From Canna indica (taxonomy: Eukaryota; Streptophyta; Magnoliopsida; Zingiberales; Cannaceae): 64,000 nt of DNA. Positions 1 through 9,833 of the stretch are shown piece by piece. Both the position numbers and the translations under genes were made by a program. Every line of letters starts with the position of its first letter. Within the stretch, counting starts at the first letter, position 1. The notes beneath the pieces were generated by a model. That model saw only the letters and a program-made list of their open reading frames with translations. It was not told the origin of the DNA and made no database searches. The stretch lies in assembly GCA_034359265.1 (NCBI GenBank), contig CP136898.1, positions 54,549,501 to 54,613,500 on the forward strand. Reading direction: 5' to 3'.

Positions 1-711
1 AAGATTCTATTCGAAAAATCTTGCAATTCTTTGCAATAGTCTATAAAAAATAACTCGATTAACAACTTCTCCCATCACAGTGAATGTTCTGGAGTCGCTC
101 CGGACTCAGATTGCTGGGCGTTTCGAGTCGATACCCCGTTGTTCAATCAGTCGGCTTCGTTCAAGATTCTATTCGAAAAATCTTGCAATTCTTTGCATTA
201 GTCTGTCAAAAATAACTCGATTAACAACTTCTCCCATCACAGTGAATGTTCTGGAGTCGCTCGTGACTCAGATTTCTGGTCGTTTCGAGTCGATACCCCG
301 AAGTTCAATCCGTAGGCTTCGTTCAAGATTCTATTCGAAAAATCTTGCAATTCTTTGCAATTGTCTATAAAAAATAACTCGATTAACAACTTCTCCCATC
401 ACAGTGAATGTTCTGGAGTCGCTCGAGACTCAGATTGCTGGGCGTTTCGAGTCGATACCCCGCTGTTCAATCAGTCGGCTTCGTTCAAGATTCTATTCGA
501 AAAATCTTGCAATTCTTTGCATTAGTCTATAAAAAATAACTCGATTAACAACTTCTCCCATCACAGTGAATGTTCTGGAGTCGCTCGAGACTCAGATTTC
601 TGGTCGTTTCGAGTCGATACCCCGAAGTTCAATCCGTAGGCTTCGTTCAAGATTCTATTCGAAAAATCTTGCAATTCTTTGCAATAGTCTATAAAAAATA
701 ACTCGATTAAC

Positions 712-873
712 AACTTCTCCCATCACAGTAAATGTTCTGGAGTCGCTCGAGACTCAGATTGCTGGGCGTTTCGAGTCGATACCCTGCTGTTCAATCAGTC
801 GGCTTCGTTCAAGATTCTATTCGAAAAATCTTGCAATTCTTTGCAATAGTCTATAAAAAATAACTCGATTAAC
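712..873 (+). repeat. Chimeric monomer, A body with B tail
   Basis: The left part has A diagnostics (GATTGCTGGGCG, TGTTCAATCAGTCGG) but the end reads TTGCAATAGTCTATAAAA as in B. The next monomer at 874 is again A, so the A/B alternation slips by one unit. The switch lies between monomer bases 90 and 134, across the hairpin. The same kind of chimera occurs near 28,804 and 29,940. Confidence 0.8.
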
Positions 874-1683
874 AACTTCTCCCATCACAGTGAATGTTCT
901 GGAGTCGCTCCGGACTCAGATTGCTGGGCGTTTCGAGTCGATACCCCGTTGTTCAATCAGTCGGCTTCGTTCAAGATTCTATTCGAAAAATCTTGCAATT
1001 CTTTGCATTAGTTTGTCAAAAATAACTCGATTAACAACTTCTCCCATCACAGTGAATGTTCTGGAGTCTCTCGTGACTCAGATTTCTGGTCGTTTCGAGT
1101 CGATACCCCGAAGTTCAATCCGTAGGCTTCGTTCAAGATTCTATTCGAAAAATCTTGCAATTCTTTGCAATTGTCTATAAAAAATAACTCGATTAGCAAC
1201 TTCTCCCATCACAGTGAATGTTCTGGAGTCGCTCGAGACTCAGATTGCTGGGCGTTTCGAGTCGATACCCCGCTGTTCAATCAGTCGGCTTCGTTCAAGA
1301 TTCTATTCGAAAAATCTTGCAATTCTTTGCATTAGTATATCAAAAATAACTCGATTAACAACTTCTCCCATCACAGTGAATGTTCTGGAGTCGCTCGAGA
1401 CTCAGATTTCTGGTCGTTTCGAGTCGATACCCCGAAGTTCAATCCGTAGGCTTCGTTCAAGATTCTATTCGAAAAATCTTGCAATTCTTTGCAATAGTCT
1501 ATAAAAAATAACTCGATTAACAACTTCTCCCATCACAGTGAATGTTCTGGAGTCGCTCGAGACTCAGATTGCTGGGCGTTTCGAGTCGATACCCCGCTGT
1601 TCAATCAGTCGGCTTCGTTCAAGATTCTATTCGAAAAATCTTGCAATTCTTTGCATTAGTCTATCAAAAATAACTCGATTAAC

Positions 1684-1847
1684 AACTTCTCCCATCACAG
1701 TGAATGTTCTAGAGTCGCTCGAGTCTCAAATTTCTGGTCGTTCCGAGCCGATACCTCGAAGTTCAATCCGTAGGCTTCGTTCAAGATTCTATTCGAAAAA
1801 TCTTGCAATTCTTTGCAATATAGTCTGTAAAAAATAACTCGATTAAC
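1684..1847 (+). repeat. B monomer with 2-bp insertion (164 bp), founder-type marker
   Basis: The tail reads TTGCAATATAGTCTGTAAAA instead of TTGCAATAGTCTATAAAA, an extra AT together with A-to-G at base 142. I count 34 monomers with a two-base insertion at this site, two of which read AATAGAGTC (2349 and 7400 copies). The insertion and the linked G point to one original event spread by copying. It shifts the reading frame in every copy. Confidence 0.9.
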
Positions 1848-2008
1848 AACTTCTCCCATCACAGTGAATGTTCTGGAGTCGCTCGGGACTCAGATTGCTG
1901 GGCGTTCGAGTCGATACCCCGTTGTTCAATCAGTCGGCTTCGTTCAAGATTCTATTCGAAAAATCTTGCAATTTTTTGCATTAGTCTGTCAAAAATAACT
2001 CGATTAAC
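1848..2008 (+). repeat. A monomer with 1-bp deletion (161 bp)
   Basis: GGGCGTTTCGAG is shortened to GGGCGTTCGAG. Eight monomers carry this deletion, with GTGAATG at 1864, 15838, 23941, 25238, 26535, 30428, 33347 and 34320. All eight follow a B copy with the two-base insertion; the six from 23941 on also share CACTGTGAATG, so this group is one lineage moved as a block. Confidence 0.88.
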
Positions 2009-2348
2009 AACTTCTCCCATCACAGTGAATGTTCTGGAGTCGCTTGAGACACAGATTTCTGGTTGTTTCGAGCCGATACCCCGAAGTTCAATCCGTAGGC
2101 TTCGTTCAAGATTCTATTCGAAAAATCTTGCAATTCTTTGCAATAGTCTATAAAAAATAACTCGATTAACAACTTCTCCCATCACAGTGAATGTTCTGGA
2201 GTCGCTCGAGACTCAGATTGCTAGGCGTTTCGAGTCGATACCCCGCTGTTCAATCAGTCAGCTTCGTTCAAGATTCTATTTGAAAAATCTTGCAATTTTT
2301 AGCATTAGTCTGTCAAAAATAACTCGATTAACAACTTCTCCCATCACA

Positions 2349-2999
2349 GTGAATGTTCTGGAGTCGCTTGAGACACAGATTTCTGGTCGTTTCGAGCCGA
2401 TACCCTGAAGTTCAATCCGTAGGCTTCGTTCAAGATTCTATTCGAAAAATCTTGCAATTCTTTGCAATAGAGTCTGTAAAAAATAACTCGATTAACAACT
2501 TCTCCCATCACAGTGAATGTTCTGGCGTCGCTCGGGACTCAGATTGCTGGGCGTTTCGAGTCGATACCCCGCTGTTCAATCAGTCGGCTTCGTTCAAGAT
2601 TCTATTCGAAAAATCTTGCAATTTGTTGCATTAGTCTATCAAAAATAACTCGATTAACAACTTCTCCCATCACAGTGAATGTTCTGGAGTCGCTCGGGAC
2701 TCAGATTGCTGGGCGTTTCGAGCCGATACCCCAAGGTTCAATCAGTCGGCTTCGTTCAAGATTCTATTCGAAAAATCTTGCAATTCGTTGCATTAGTCTA
2801 TCAAAAATAACTCGATTAACAACTTCTCCCATCACAGTGAATGTTCTGGAGTCGCTTGAGACACATATTTCTGGTCGTTTCGAGCCGATACTCCGAAGTT
2901 CAATCCGTAGGCTTCGTTGAAGATTCTATTCGAAAATCTTTCAATTCTTTGCAATATAGTCTGTAAAAAATAACTCGATTAACAACTTCTCCCATCACA
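2349..2999 (+). repeat. Source or copy of a segment shared with 7400-8051
   Basis: This stretch and 7400-8051 share the marker series ATACCCTGAAG, AATAGAGTCTG, CTGGCGTCGCTCGGG, AATTTGTTGCATTAG, CCCCAAGGTTC, ACACATATTTC, CTTCGTTGAAGATT and CACATTGAATG at a constant offset of 5,051 bp. It has an A-A-B order. Near its end this copy has CGAAAATCTTTC where the other has CGAAAAATCTTGC. Confidence 0.85.
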
Positions 3000-3323
3000 T
3001 TGAATGTTGTGGAGTCGCTCGGGACTCAGATTGCTGGGCGTTTCGAGTCGATACCCCGCTGTTCAATCAGTCGGCTTCGTTCAAGATTCTATTCGAAAAA
3101 TCTTGCAATTCTTTGCATTAGTCTATCAAAAATAACTCGATTAACAACTTCTCCCATCACAGTGAATGTTCTGGAGTCGCTTGAGACACAGATTTCTGGT
3201 CGTTTCGAGCCGATACTCCGAAGTTCAATCCGTAGGCTTCGTTCAAGATTCTATTCGAAAAATCTTGCAATACTTTGCAATAGTCTATAAAAAATAACTC
3301 GATTAACAACTTCTCCCATCACA

Positions 3324-4133
3324 GTGAATGTTCTGGAGTCGCTCGGGACTCAGATTGCTGGGCGTTTCGAGCCGATACCCCGAGGTTCAATCAGTCGGCT
3401 TCGTTCAAGATTCTATTCGAAAAATCTTGCAATTCGTTGCATTAGTCTATCAAAAATAACTCGATTAACAACTTCTCCCATCACAGTGAAAGTTCTGGAG
3501 TCGGTCGGGACTCAGATTGCTGGGCGTTTCGAGTCGATACCCCGTTGTTCAATCAGTCAGCTTCGTTCAAGATTCTATTCGAAAAATCTTGCAATTCTTT
3601 GCATTAGTCTGTCAAAAATAACTCGATTAACAACTTCTCCCATCACAGTCAATGTTCTGGAGTCGCTCGGGACTCAGATTGCTGGGCGTTTCGAGTCGAT
3701 ACCCCGTTGTTCAATCAGTCGGCTTCGTTCAAGATTCTATTCGAAAAATCTTGCAATTTTTTGCATTAGTCTGTCAAAAATAACTCGATTAACAACTTCT
3801 CCCATCACAGTGAATGTTCTGGAGTCGCTTGAGACACAGATTTCTGGTCGTTTCGAGCCGATACTCCGAAGTTCAATCCGTAGGCTTCGTTCAAGATTCT
3901 ATTCGAAAAATCTTGCAATACTTTGCAATAGTCTACAAAAAATAACTCGATTAACAACTTCTCCCATCACAGTGAATGTTCTGGAGTCGCTCGGGACTCA
4001 GATTGCTGGGCGTTTCGAGCCGATACCCCGCTGTTCAATCAGTCGGCTTCGTTCAAGATTCTATTCGAAAAATCTTGCAATTTTTTGCATTAGTCTGTCA
4101 AAAATAACTCGATTAACAACTTCTCCCATCACA
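3324..4133 (+). repeat. Run of consecutive A monomers (A2-A-A-B-A)
   Basis: Three A-type monomers (3324, 3486, 3648) follow one another without a B between them. The first is the A2 subtype with GAGCCGATA, CGAGGTTCAATCAG and AATTCGTTGCATTAG, also seen at 2675, 7726, 38047 and 45667. The B at 3810 reads GTCTACAAAA, losing the usual TAA. Together these give the longest open frame in the window (3324-4271, 315 codons), which is a repeat artefact rather than a gene. Confidence 0.8.
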
Positions 4134-4957
4134 GTGAATGTTCTGGAGTCGCTTGAGACACAGATTTCTGGTCGTTTCGAGCCGATACCCCGAAGTTCAA
4201 TCCGTAGGCTTCGTTCAAGATTCTATTCAAAAAGTCTTGCAATTCTTTGCAATATAGTCTGTAAAAAATAACTCGATTAACAACTTCTCCCATCACAGTG
4301 AATGTTCTGGCGTCGCTCGGGACTCAGATTGCTGGGCGTTTCGAGTCGATACCCCGTTGTTCAATCAGTCGGCTTGGTTCAAGATTCTATTCGAAAAATC
4401 TTGCAATTCTTTGCATCAGTCAGTCAAAAATAACTCGATTAACAACTTATCCCATCACAGTGAATGTTCTGGAGTCGCTCGAGACTCAGATTTCTGGTCG
4501 TTTCGAGTCGATACCCCGAAGTTCAATCCGTAGGCTTCGTTCAAGATTCTATTCGAAAAATCTTGCAATTCTTTGCGATAGTCTATAAAAAATAACTCGA
4601 TTAACAACTTCTCTCATCACAGTGAATGTTCTGGAGTCGCTCGAGACTCAGATTGCTGGGCATTTCGAGTCGATACCCCGTTGTTCAATCAGTCGGCTTC
4701 GTTCAAGATTCTATTCGAAAAATCATGCAATTCTTTGCATTAGTCTGTCAAAAATAACTCGATTAACAACTTCTCCCATCAAAGTGAATGTTCTGGAGTT
4801 GCTCGTGACTCAGATTTCTTGTCGTTTCGAGTCGATACCCCGAAGTTCAATCCGTAGGCTTCGTTCAAGATTCTATTCAAAAAATCTTGCAATTCTTTGC
4901 AATAGTCTATAAAAAATAACTCGATTAACAACTTCTCCCATCACAGTGAATGTTCTG

Positions 4958-4973
4958 GAGTCGCTCGAGACTC
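4958..4973. other. GAGTC/GACTC inverted repeat (example copy)
   Basis: GAGTC (4958-4962) and GACTC (4969-4973) are perfect inverse complements separated by GCTCGA. The core CTCGAG is itself palindromic. It is intact in monomers reading GCTCGAGACTC and broken in subtypes reading GCTTGAGACAC, GCTCGACACTC or GCTCGTGACTTAG, so unlike the other hairpin it is not maintained across subfamilies. Confidence 0.45.
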
Positions 4974-4985
4974 AGATTGCTGGGC

Positions 4986-4996
4986 GTTTCGAGTCG
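4986..4996 (+). other. Weak RNA polymerase III B-box-like motif (example copy)
   Basis: GTTTCGAGTCG (monomer bases 57-67) matches the tRNA B-box consensus GGTTCGANTCC at 9 of 11 positions and recurs in most A and B monomers. No convincing A box lies upstream. Some A monomers have T6 about 60 bases downstream, for example 1972-1977, where a single C-to-T at base 128 turns TTCTTT into TTTTTT. The A' subfamily breaks the motif (GTTTTGAGTCG). Transcription is not shown; chance resemblance is likely. Confidence 0.2.
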
Positions 4997-5027
4997 ATAC
5001 CCCGCTGTTCAATCAGTCGGCTTCGTT

Positions 5028-5051
5028 CAAGATTCTATTCGAAAAATCTTG
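5028..5051. other. Conserved 7-bp hairpin in the monomer (example copy)
   Basis: CAAGATT (5028-5034) and its perfect inverse complement AATCTTG (5045-5051) flank a 10-base loop containing the palindrome TTCGAA. The element occupies monomer bases 99-122 and recurs in nearly all copies. Loop variants (TTCAAA, TTTGAA) are frequent; changes in the arms (AATTTTG, AATCTTT, AATCATG) occur but are confined to particular subfamilies. Whether it forms a cruciform or binds a protein is unknown. Confidence 0.6.
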
Positions 5052-5091
5052 CAATTCTTTGCATTAGTCTATCAAAAATAACTCGATTAAC

Positions 5092-5253
5092 AACTTCTCC
5101 CATCACAGTGAATGTTCTGGAGTCGCTCGAGACTCAGATTTCTGGTCGTTTCGAGTCGATACCCCGAAGTTCAATCCGTAGGCTTCGTTCAAGATTCTAT
5201 TCGAAAAATCTTGCAATTCTTTGCAATAGTCTATAAAAAATAACTCGATTAAC
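5092..5253 (+). repeat. Reference type B monomer (162 bp)
   Basis: A clean copy of the B type, about 94% identical to A. Diagnostic B bases are T50 (GATTTCTGG), T55 (GGTCG), A76-A77 (CCCCGAAG), C86 and A89 (AATCCGTAGG), A135 (TTGCAATAG), A142 and A144 (CTATAAAAAAT). The change at base 144 makes a TAA in the frame that stays open through A monomers, so the open frames along the array usually end once per dimer. A common B subtype carries GCTTGAGACACAG and GAGCCGATA instead of GCTCGAGACTCAG and GAGTCGATA. Confidence 0.93.
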
Positions 5254-5534
5254 AACTTCTCCCATCACAGTGAATGTTCTGGAGTCGCTCGAGACTCAGA
5301 TTGCTGGGCGTTTCGAGTCGATACCCCGCTGTTCAATCAGTCGGCTTCGTTCAAGATTCTATTCGAAAAATCTTGCAATTCTTTGCATTAGTCTGTCAAA
5401 AATAACTCGATTAACAACTTCTCCCATCACAGTGAATGTTCTGGAGTCGCTCGAGACTCAAATTTCTGGTCGTTTCGAGTCGATACCCCGAAGTTCAATC
5501 CATAGGCTTCGTTCAAGATTCTATTCGAAAAATC

Positions 5535-5560
5535 TTGCAATTCTTTGCAATTTTTTGCAT
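5535..5560 (+). repeat. 10-bp insertion made of TTGCA repeats, copy 1
   Basis: The usual TTGCAATTCT-TTGCA pair is extended to three TTGCA steps starting at 5535, 5545 and 5555, exactly 10 bp apart, making a 172-bp monomer. Replication slippage or exchange between the short direct repeats explains it. The sequence after it is A-like (TTTTTTGCATTAGTCTGTC), so the insertion is also an A/B junction. Confidence 0.85.
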
Positions 5561-6093
5561 TAGTCTGTCAAAAATAACTCGATTAACAACTTCTCCCATC
5601 ACAGTGAATGTTCTGGAGTCGCTTGAGACACAGATTTCTGGTCGTTTCGAGCCGATACCCTGAAGTTCAATCCGTAGGCTTCGTTCAAGATTCTATTCAA
5701 AAAGTCTTGCAATTCTTTGCAATATAGTCTGTAAAAAATAACTCGATTAACAACTTCTCCCATCACAGTGAATGTTCTGGCGTCACTCGGGACTCAGATT
5801 GCTGGGCGTTTCGAGTCGATACCCCGCTGTTCAATCAGTCGGCTTCGTTCAAGATTCTATTCGAAAAATCTTGCAATTCTTTGCATCAGTCAGTCAAAAA
5901 TAACTCGATTAACAACTTATCCCATCACAGTGAATGTTCTGGAGTCGCTTGAGACACAGATTTCTGGTCGTTTCGAGCCGATACCCCGAAGTTCAATCCG
6001 TAGGCTTCGTTCAAGATTCTATTCAAAAAGTCTTGCAATTCTTTGCAATATAGTCTGTAAAAAATAACTCGATTAACAACTTCTCCCATCACA

Positions 6094-7485
6094 GTGAATG
6101 TTCTGGCGTCGCTCGGGACTCAGATTGCTGGGCGTTTCGAGTCGATACCCCGTTGTTCAATCAGTCGGCTTGGTTCAAGATTCTATTCGAAAAATCTTGC
6201 AATTCTTTGCATCAGTCAGTCAAAAATAACTCGATTAACAACTTATCCCATCACAGTGAATGTTCTGGAGTCGCTCGAGACTCAGATTTCTGGTCGTTTC
6301 GAGTCGATACCCCGAAGTTCAATCCGTAGGCTTCGTTCAAGATTCTATTCGAAAAATCTTGCAATTCTTTGCGATAGTCTATAAAAAATAACTCGATTAA
6401 CAACTTCTCTCATCACAGTGAATGTTCTGGAGTCGCTCGAGACTCAGATTGCTGGGCGTTTCGAGTCGATACCCCGTTGTTCAATCAGTCGGCTTCGTTC
6501 AAGATTCTATTCGAAAAATCATGCAATTCTTTGCATTAGTCTGTCAAAAATAACTCGATTAACAACTTCTCCCATCAAAGTGAATGTTCTGGAGTTGCTC
6601 GTGACTCAGATTTCTTGTCGTTTCGAGTCGATACCCCGAAGTTCAATCCGTAGGCTTCGTTCAAGATTCTATTCAAAAAATCTTGCAATTCTTTGCAATA
6701 GTCTATAAAAAATAACTCGATTAACAACTTCTCCCATCACAGTGAATGTTCTGGAGTCGCTCGAGACTCAGATTGCTGGGCGTTTCGAGTCGATACCCCG
6801 CTGTTCAATCAGTCGGCTTCGTTCAAGATTCTATTCGAAAAATCTTGCAATTCTTTGCATTAGTCTATCAAAAATAACTCGATTAACAACTTCTCCCATC
6901 ACAGTGAATGTTCTGGAGTCGCTCGAGACTCAGATTTCTGGTCGTTTCGAGTCGATACCCCGAAGTTCAATCCGTAGGCTTCGTTCAAGATTCTATTCGA
7001 AAAATCTTGCAATTCTTTGCAATAGTCTATAAAAAATAACTCGATTAACAACTTCTCCCATCACAGTGAATGTTCTGGAGTCGCTCGAGACTCAGATTGC
7101 TGGGCGTTTCGAGTCGATACCCCGCTGTTCAATCAGTCGGCTTCGTTCAAGATTCTATTCGAAAAATCTTGCAATTCTTTGCATTAGTCTGTCAAAAATA
7201 ACTCGATTAACAACTTCTCCCATCACAGTGAATGTTCTGGAGTCGCTCGAGACTCAAATTTCTGGTCGTTTCGAGTCGATACCCCGAAGTTCAATCCATA
7301 GGCTTCGTTCAAGATTCTATTCGAAAAATCTTGCAATTCTTTGCAATTTTTTGCATTAGTCTGTCAAAAATAACTCGATTAACAACTTCTCCCATCACAG
7401 TGAATGTTCTGGAGTCGCTTGAGACACAGATTTCTGGTCGTTTCGAGCCGATACCCTGAAGTTCAATCCGTAGGCTTCGTTCAAG
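6094..7485 (+). repeat. 1,796-bp tandem duplication, copy 2, switching to another segment
   Basis: The copy follows 4298 onward base for base with few differences (for example CATTTCG at 4661 is CGTTTCG here). After about 7,450 it stops matching copy 1 and matches 2349-2999 instead (CGAAAAATC and AATAGAGTC rather than CAAAAAGTC and AATATAGTC). The switch point lies within the B monomer that begins near 7384. Confidence 0.8.
7331..7356 (+). repeat. 10-bp insertion made of TTGCA repeats, copy 2
   Basis: Identical to the insertion at 5535, at +1,796 bp. It was copied as part of the larger duplication rather than arising twice. Confidence 0.85.
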
Positions 7486-8051
7486 ATTCTATTCGAAAAA
7501 TCTTGCAATTCTTTGCAATAGAGTCTGTAAAAAATAACTCGATTAACAACTTCTCCCATCACAGTGAATGTTCTGGCGTCGCTCGGGACTCAGATTGCTG
7601 GGCGTTTCGAGTCGATACCCCGCTGTTCAATCAGTCGGCTTCGTTCAAGATTCTATTCGAAAAATCTTGCAATTTGTTGCATTAGTCTATCAAAAATAAC
7701 TCGATTAACAACTTCTCCCATCACAGTGAATGTTCTGGAGTCGCTCGGGACTCAGATTGCTGGGCGTTTCGAGCCGATACCCCAAGGTTCAATCAGTCGG
7801 CTTCGTTCAAGATTCTATTCGAAAAATCTTGCAATTCGTTGCATTAGTCTATCAAAAATAACTCGATTAACAACTTCTCCCATCACAGTGAATGTTCTGG
7901 AGTCGCTTGAGACACATATTTCTGGTCGTTTCGAGCCGATACTCCGAAGTTCAATCCGTAGGCTTCGTTGAAGATTCTATTCGAAAAATCTTGCAATTCT
8001 TTGCAATATAGTCTGTAAAAAATAACTCGATTAACAACTTCTCCCATCACA
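7400..8051 (+). repeat. Second copy of the 2349-2999 segment
   Basis: Carries the same marker series at +5,051 bp, ending with the rare CACATTGAATG. The copy at 3000 continues with an A monomer, while here a B monomer (GCTTGAGACACAG, GATACTCCGAAG) follows at once, as if one monomer had been removed at the junction. This leaves two B units in a row (7888 and 8052). Confidence 0.82.
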
Positions 8052-8861
8052 TTGAATGTTCTGGAGTCGCTTGAGACACAGATTTCTGGTCGTTTCGAGC
8101 CGATACTCCGAAGTTCAATCCGTAGGCTTCGTTCAAGATTCTATTCGAAAAATCTTGCAATACTTTGCAATAGTCTATAAAAAATAACTCGATTAACAAC
8201 TTCTCCCATCACAGTGAATGTTCTGGAGTCGCTCGAGACTAAGATTGCTGGTCGTTTCGAGTCGATACCCCGCTGTTCAATCAGTCGGCTTCGTTCAAGA
8301 TTCTATTCGAAAAATCTTGCAATTTTTTGCATTAGTCTGTCAAAAATAACTCGATTAACAACTTCTCCCATCACAGTGAATGTTCTGGAGTCGCTTGAGA
8401 CACAGATTTCTGGTCGTTTCGAGCCGATACTCCGAAGTTCAATCCGTAGGCTTCGTTCAAGATTCTATTCGAAAAATCTTGCAATACTTTGCAATAGTCT
8501 ATAAAAAATAACTCGATTAACAACTTCTCCCATCACAGTGAATGTTCTGGAGTCGCTCGAGACTCAGATTGCTGGTCGTTTCGAGTCGATACCCCGCTGT
8601 TCAATCAGTCGGCTTCGTTCAAGATTCTATTCGAAAAATCTTGCAATTTTTTGCATTAGTCTGTCAAAAATAACTCGATTAACAACTTCTCCCATCACAG
8701 TGAATGTTCTGGAGTCGCTTGAGACACAGATTTCTGGTCGTTTCGAGCCGATACCCTGAAGTTCAATCCGTAGGCTTCGTTCAAGATTCTATTCGAAAAA
8801 TCTTGCAATTCTTTGCATTAGTCTATCAAAAATAACTCAATTAACAACTTCTCCCATCACA

Positions 8862-9833
8862 GTCAATGTTCTGGAGTCGCTCGGGACTCAGATTGCTGGG
8901 CGTTTCGAGTCGATACCCCGTTGTTCAATCAGTCGGCTTCGTTCAAGATTCTATTCGAAAAATCTTGCAATTTTTTGCATTAGTCTGTCAAAAATAACTC
9001 GATTAACAACTTCTCCCATCACAGTGAATGTTCTGGAGTCGCTTGAGACACAGATTTCTGGTCGTTTCGAGCCGATACCCTGAAGTTCAATCCGTAGGCT
9101 TCGTTCAAGATTCTATTCGAAAAATCTTGCAATTCTTTGCATTAGTCTATCAAAAATAACTCGATTAACAACTTCTCCCATCACAGTCAATGTTCTGGAG
9201 TCGCTCGGGACTCAGATTGCTGGGCGTTTCGAGTCGATACCCCGTTGTTCAATCAGTCGGCTTCGTTCAAGATTCTATTCGAAAAATCTTGCAATTTTTT
9301 GCATTAGTCTGTCAAAAATAACTCGATTAAGAACTTCTCCCATCACAGTGAATGTTCTGGAGTCGCTTGAGACACAGATTTCTGGTCGTTTCGAGCCGAT
9401 ACCCTGAAGTTCAATCCGTAGGCTTCGTTCAAGATTCTATTCGAAAAATCTTGCAATTCTTTGCATTAGTCTATCAAAAATAACTCGATTAACAACTTCT
9501 CCCATCACAGTCAATGTTCTGGAGTCGCTCGGGACTCAGATTGCTGGGCGTTTCGAGTCGATACCCCGTTGTTCAATCAGTCGGCTTCGTTCAAGATTCT
9601 ATTCGAAAAATCTTGCAATTTTTTGCATTAGTCTGTCAAAAATAACTCGATTAAGAACTTCTCCCATCACAGTGAATGTTCTGGAGTCGCTTGAGACACA
9701 GATTTCTGGTCGTTTCGAGCCGATACCCTGAAGTTCAATCCGTAGGCTTCGTTCAAGATTCTATTCGAAAAATCTTGCAATTTTTTGCATTAGTCTGTCA
9801 AAAATAACTCGATTAACAACTTCTCCCATCACA
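8862..9833 (+). repeat. Three 324-bp dimers in direct tandem
   Basis: The rare CACAGTCAATG (C for G in GTGAATG) recurs at 8862, 9186 and 9510, exactly 324 bp apart, each in an A monomer with CCCGTTGTTC and TTTTTTGCATTAG followed by a B with ATACCCTGAAG. Dimers 2 and 3 also share GATTAAGAAC (near 9330 and 9654), absent from dimer 1, giving the order of duplication. Confidence 0.88.

Larger units (their letters stand above)
4930..5091 (+). repeat. Reference type A monomer (162 bp)
   Basis: A clean copy of the A type, used here for monomer numbering (base 1 = 4930). Diagnostic A bases are G50 (GATTGCTGG), G55 (GGGCG), C76-T77 (CCCCGCTG), A86 and C89 (AATCAGTCGG), T135 (TTGCATTAG) and C144 (TCAAAAAT). 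Base composition of the A consensus is 39 C and 31 G in 162, about 43% GC. It contains ten CpG dinucleotides and five TCGA tetramers. In the array A is normally followed by B. Confidence 0.93.
4298..6093 (+). repeat. 1,796-bp tandem duplication, copy 1 (11 monomers)
   Basis: Eleven monomers plus 14 bp of insertions (10+2+2). Markers shared with the next copy at +1,796 bp are CTGGCGTCGCTCGGG, CGGCTTGGTTCAAG, TTGCGATAGTC, CTTCTCTCATC, AAATCATGCAATTC, CATCAAAGTG, GATTTCTTGTCG, CAATCCATAGG and the 10-bp insertion. The duplicated stretch appears to begin inside the preceding B monomer, near the marker CAAAAAGTCTTG. Confidence 0.88.

Noticed and set aside
2353..2634. Open frames in a second frame (also near 7404, 12110, 14707, 17301, 18922)
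   Set aside because: They arise only where a 10-bp, 2-bp or 1-bp indel joins two frames of the same monomer, and simply reappear where the parent block was duplicated.
4986..4996. tRNA gene or tRNA-derived short interspersed element
   Set aside because: Only a B-box-like 11-mer is present. No A box, acceptor stem or anticodon arm can be drawn, and there is no poly(A) tail or target-site duplication.
5021..5037. CENP-B box in GGCTTCGTTCAAGATTC
   Set aside because: The first seven bases (CTTCGTT) fit the 17-bp box, but only about 10 of 17 positions match and the essential CGGG part is absent (TTCT).
7888..8213. Possible mobile element boundary at the B-B junction
   Set aside because: The junction is between two ordinary monomers in phase; no inverted terminal repeats, foreign DNA or target duplication are present.
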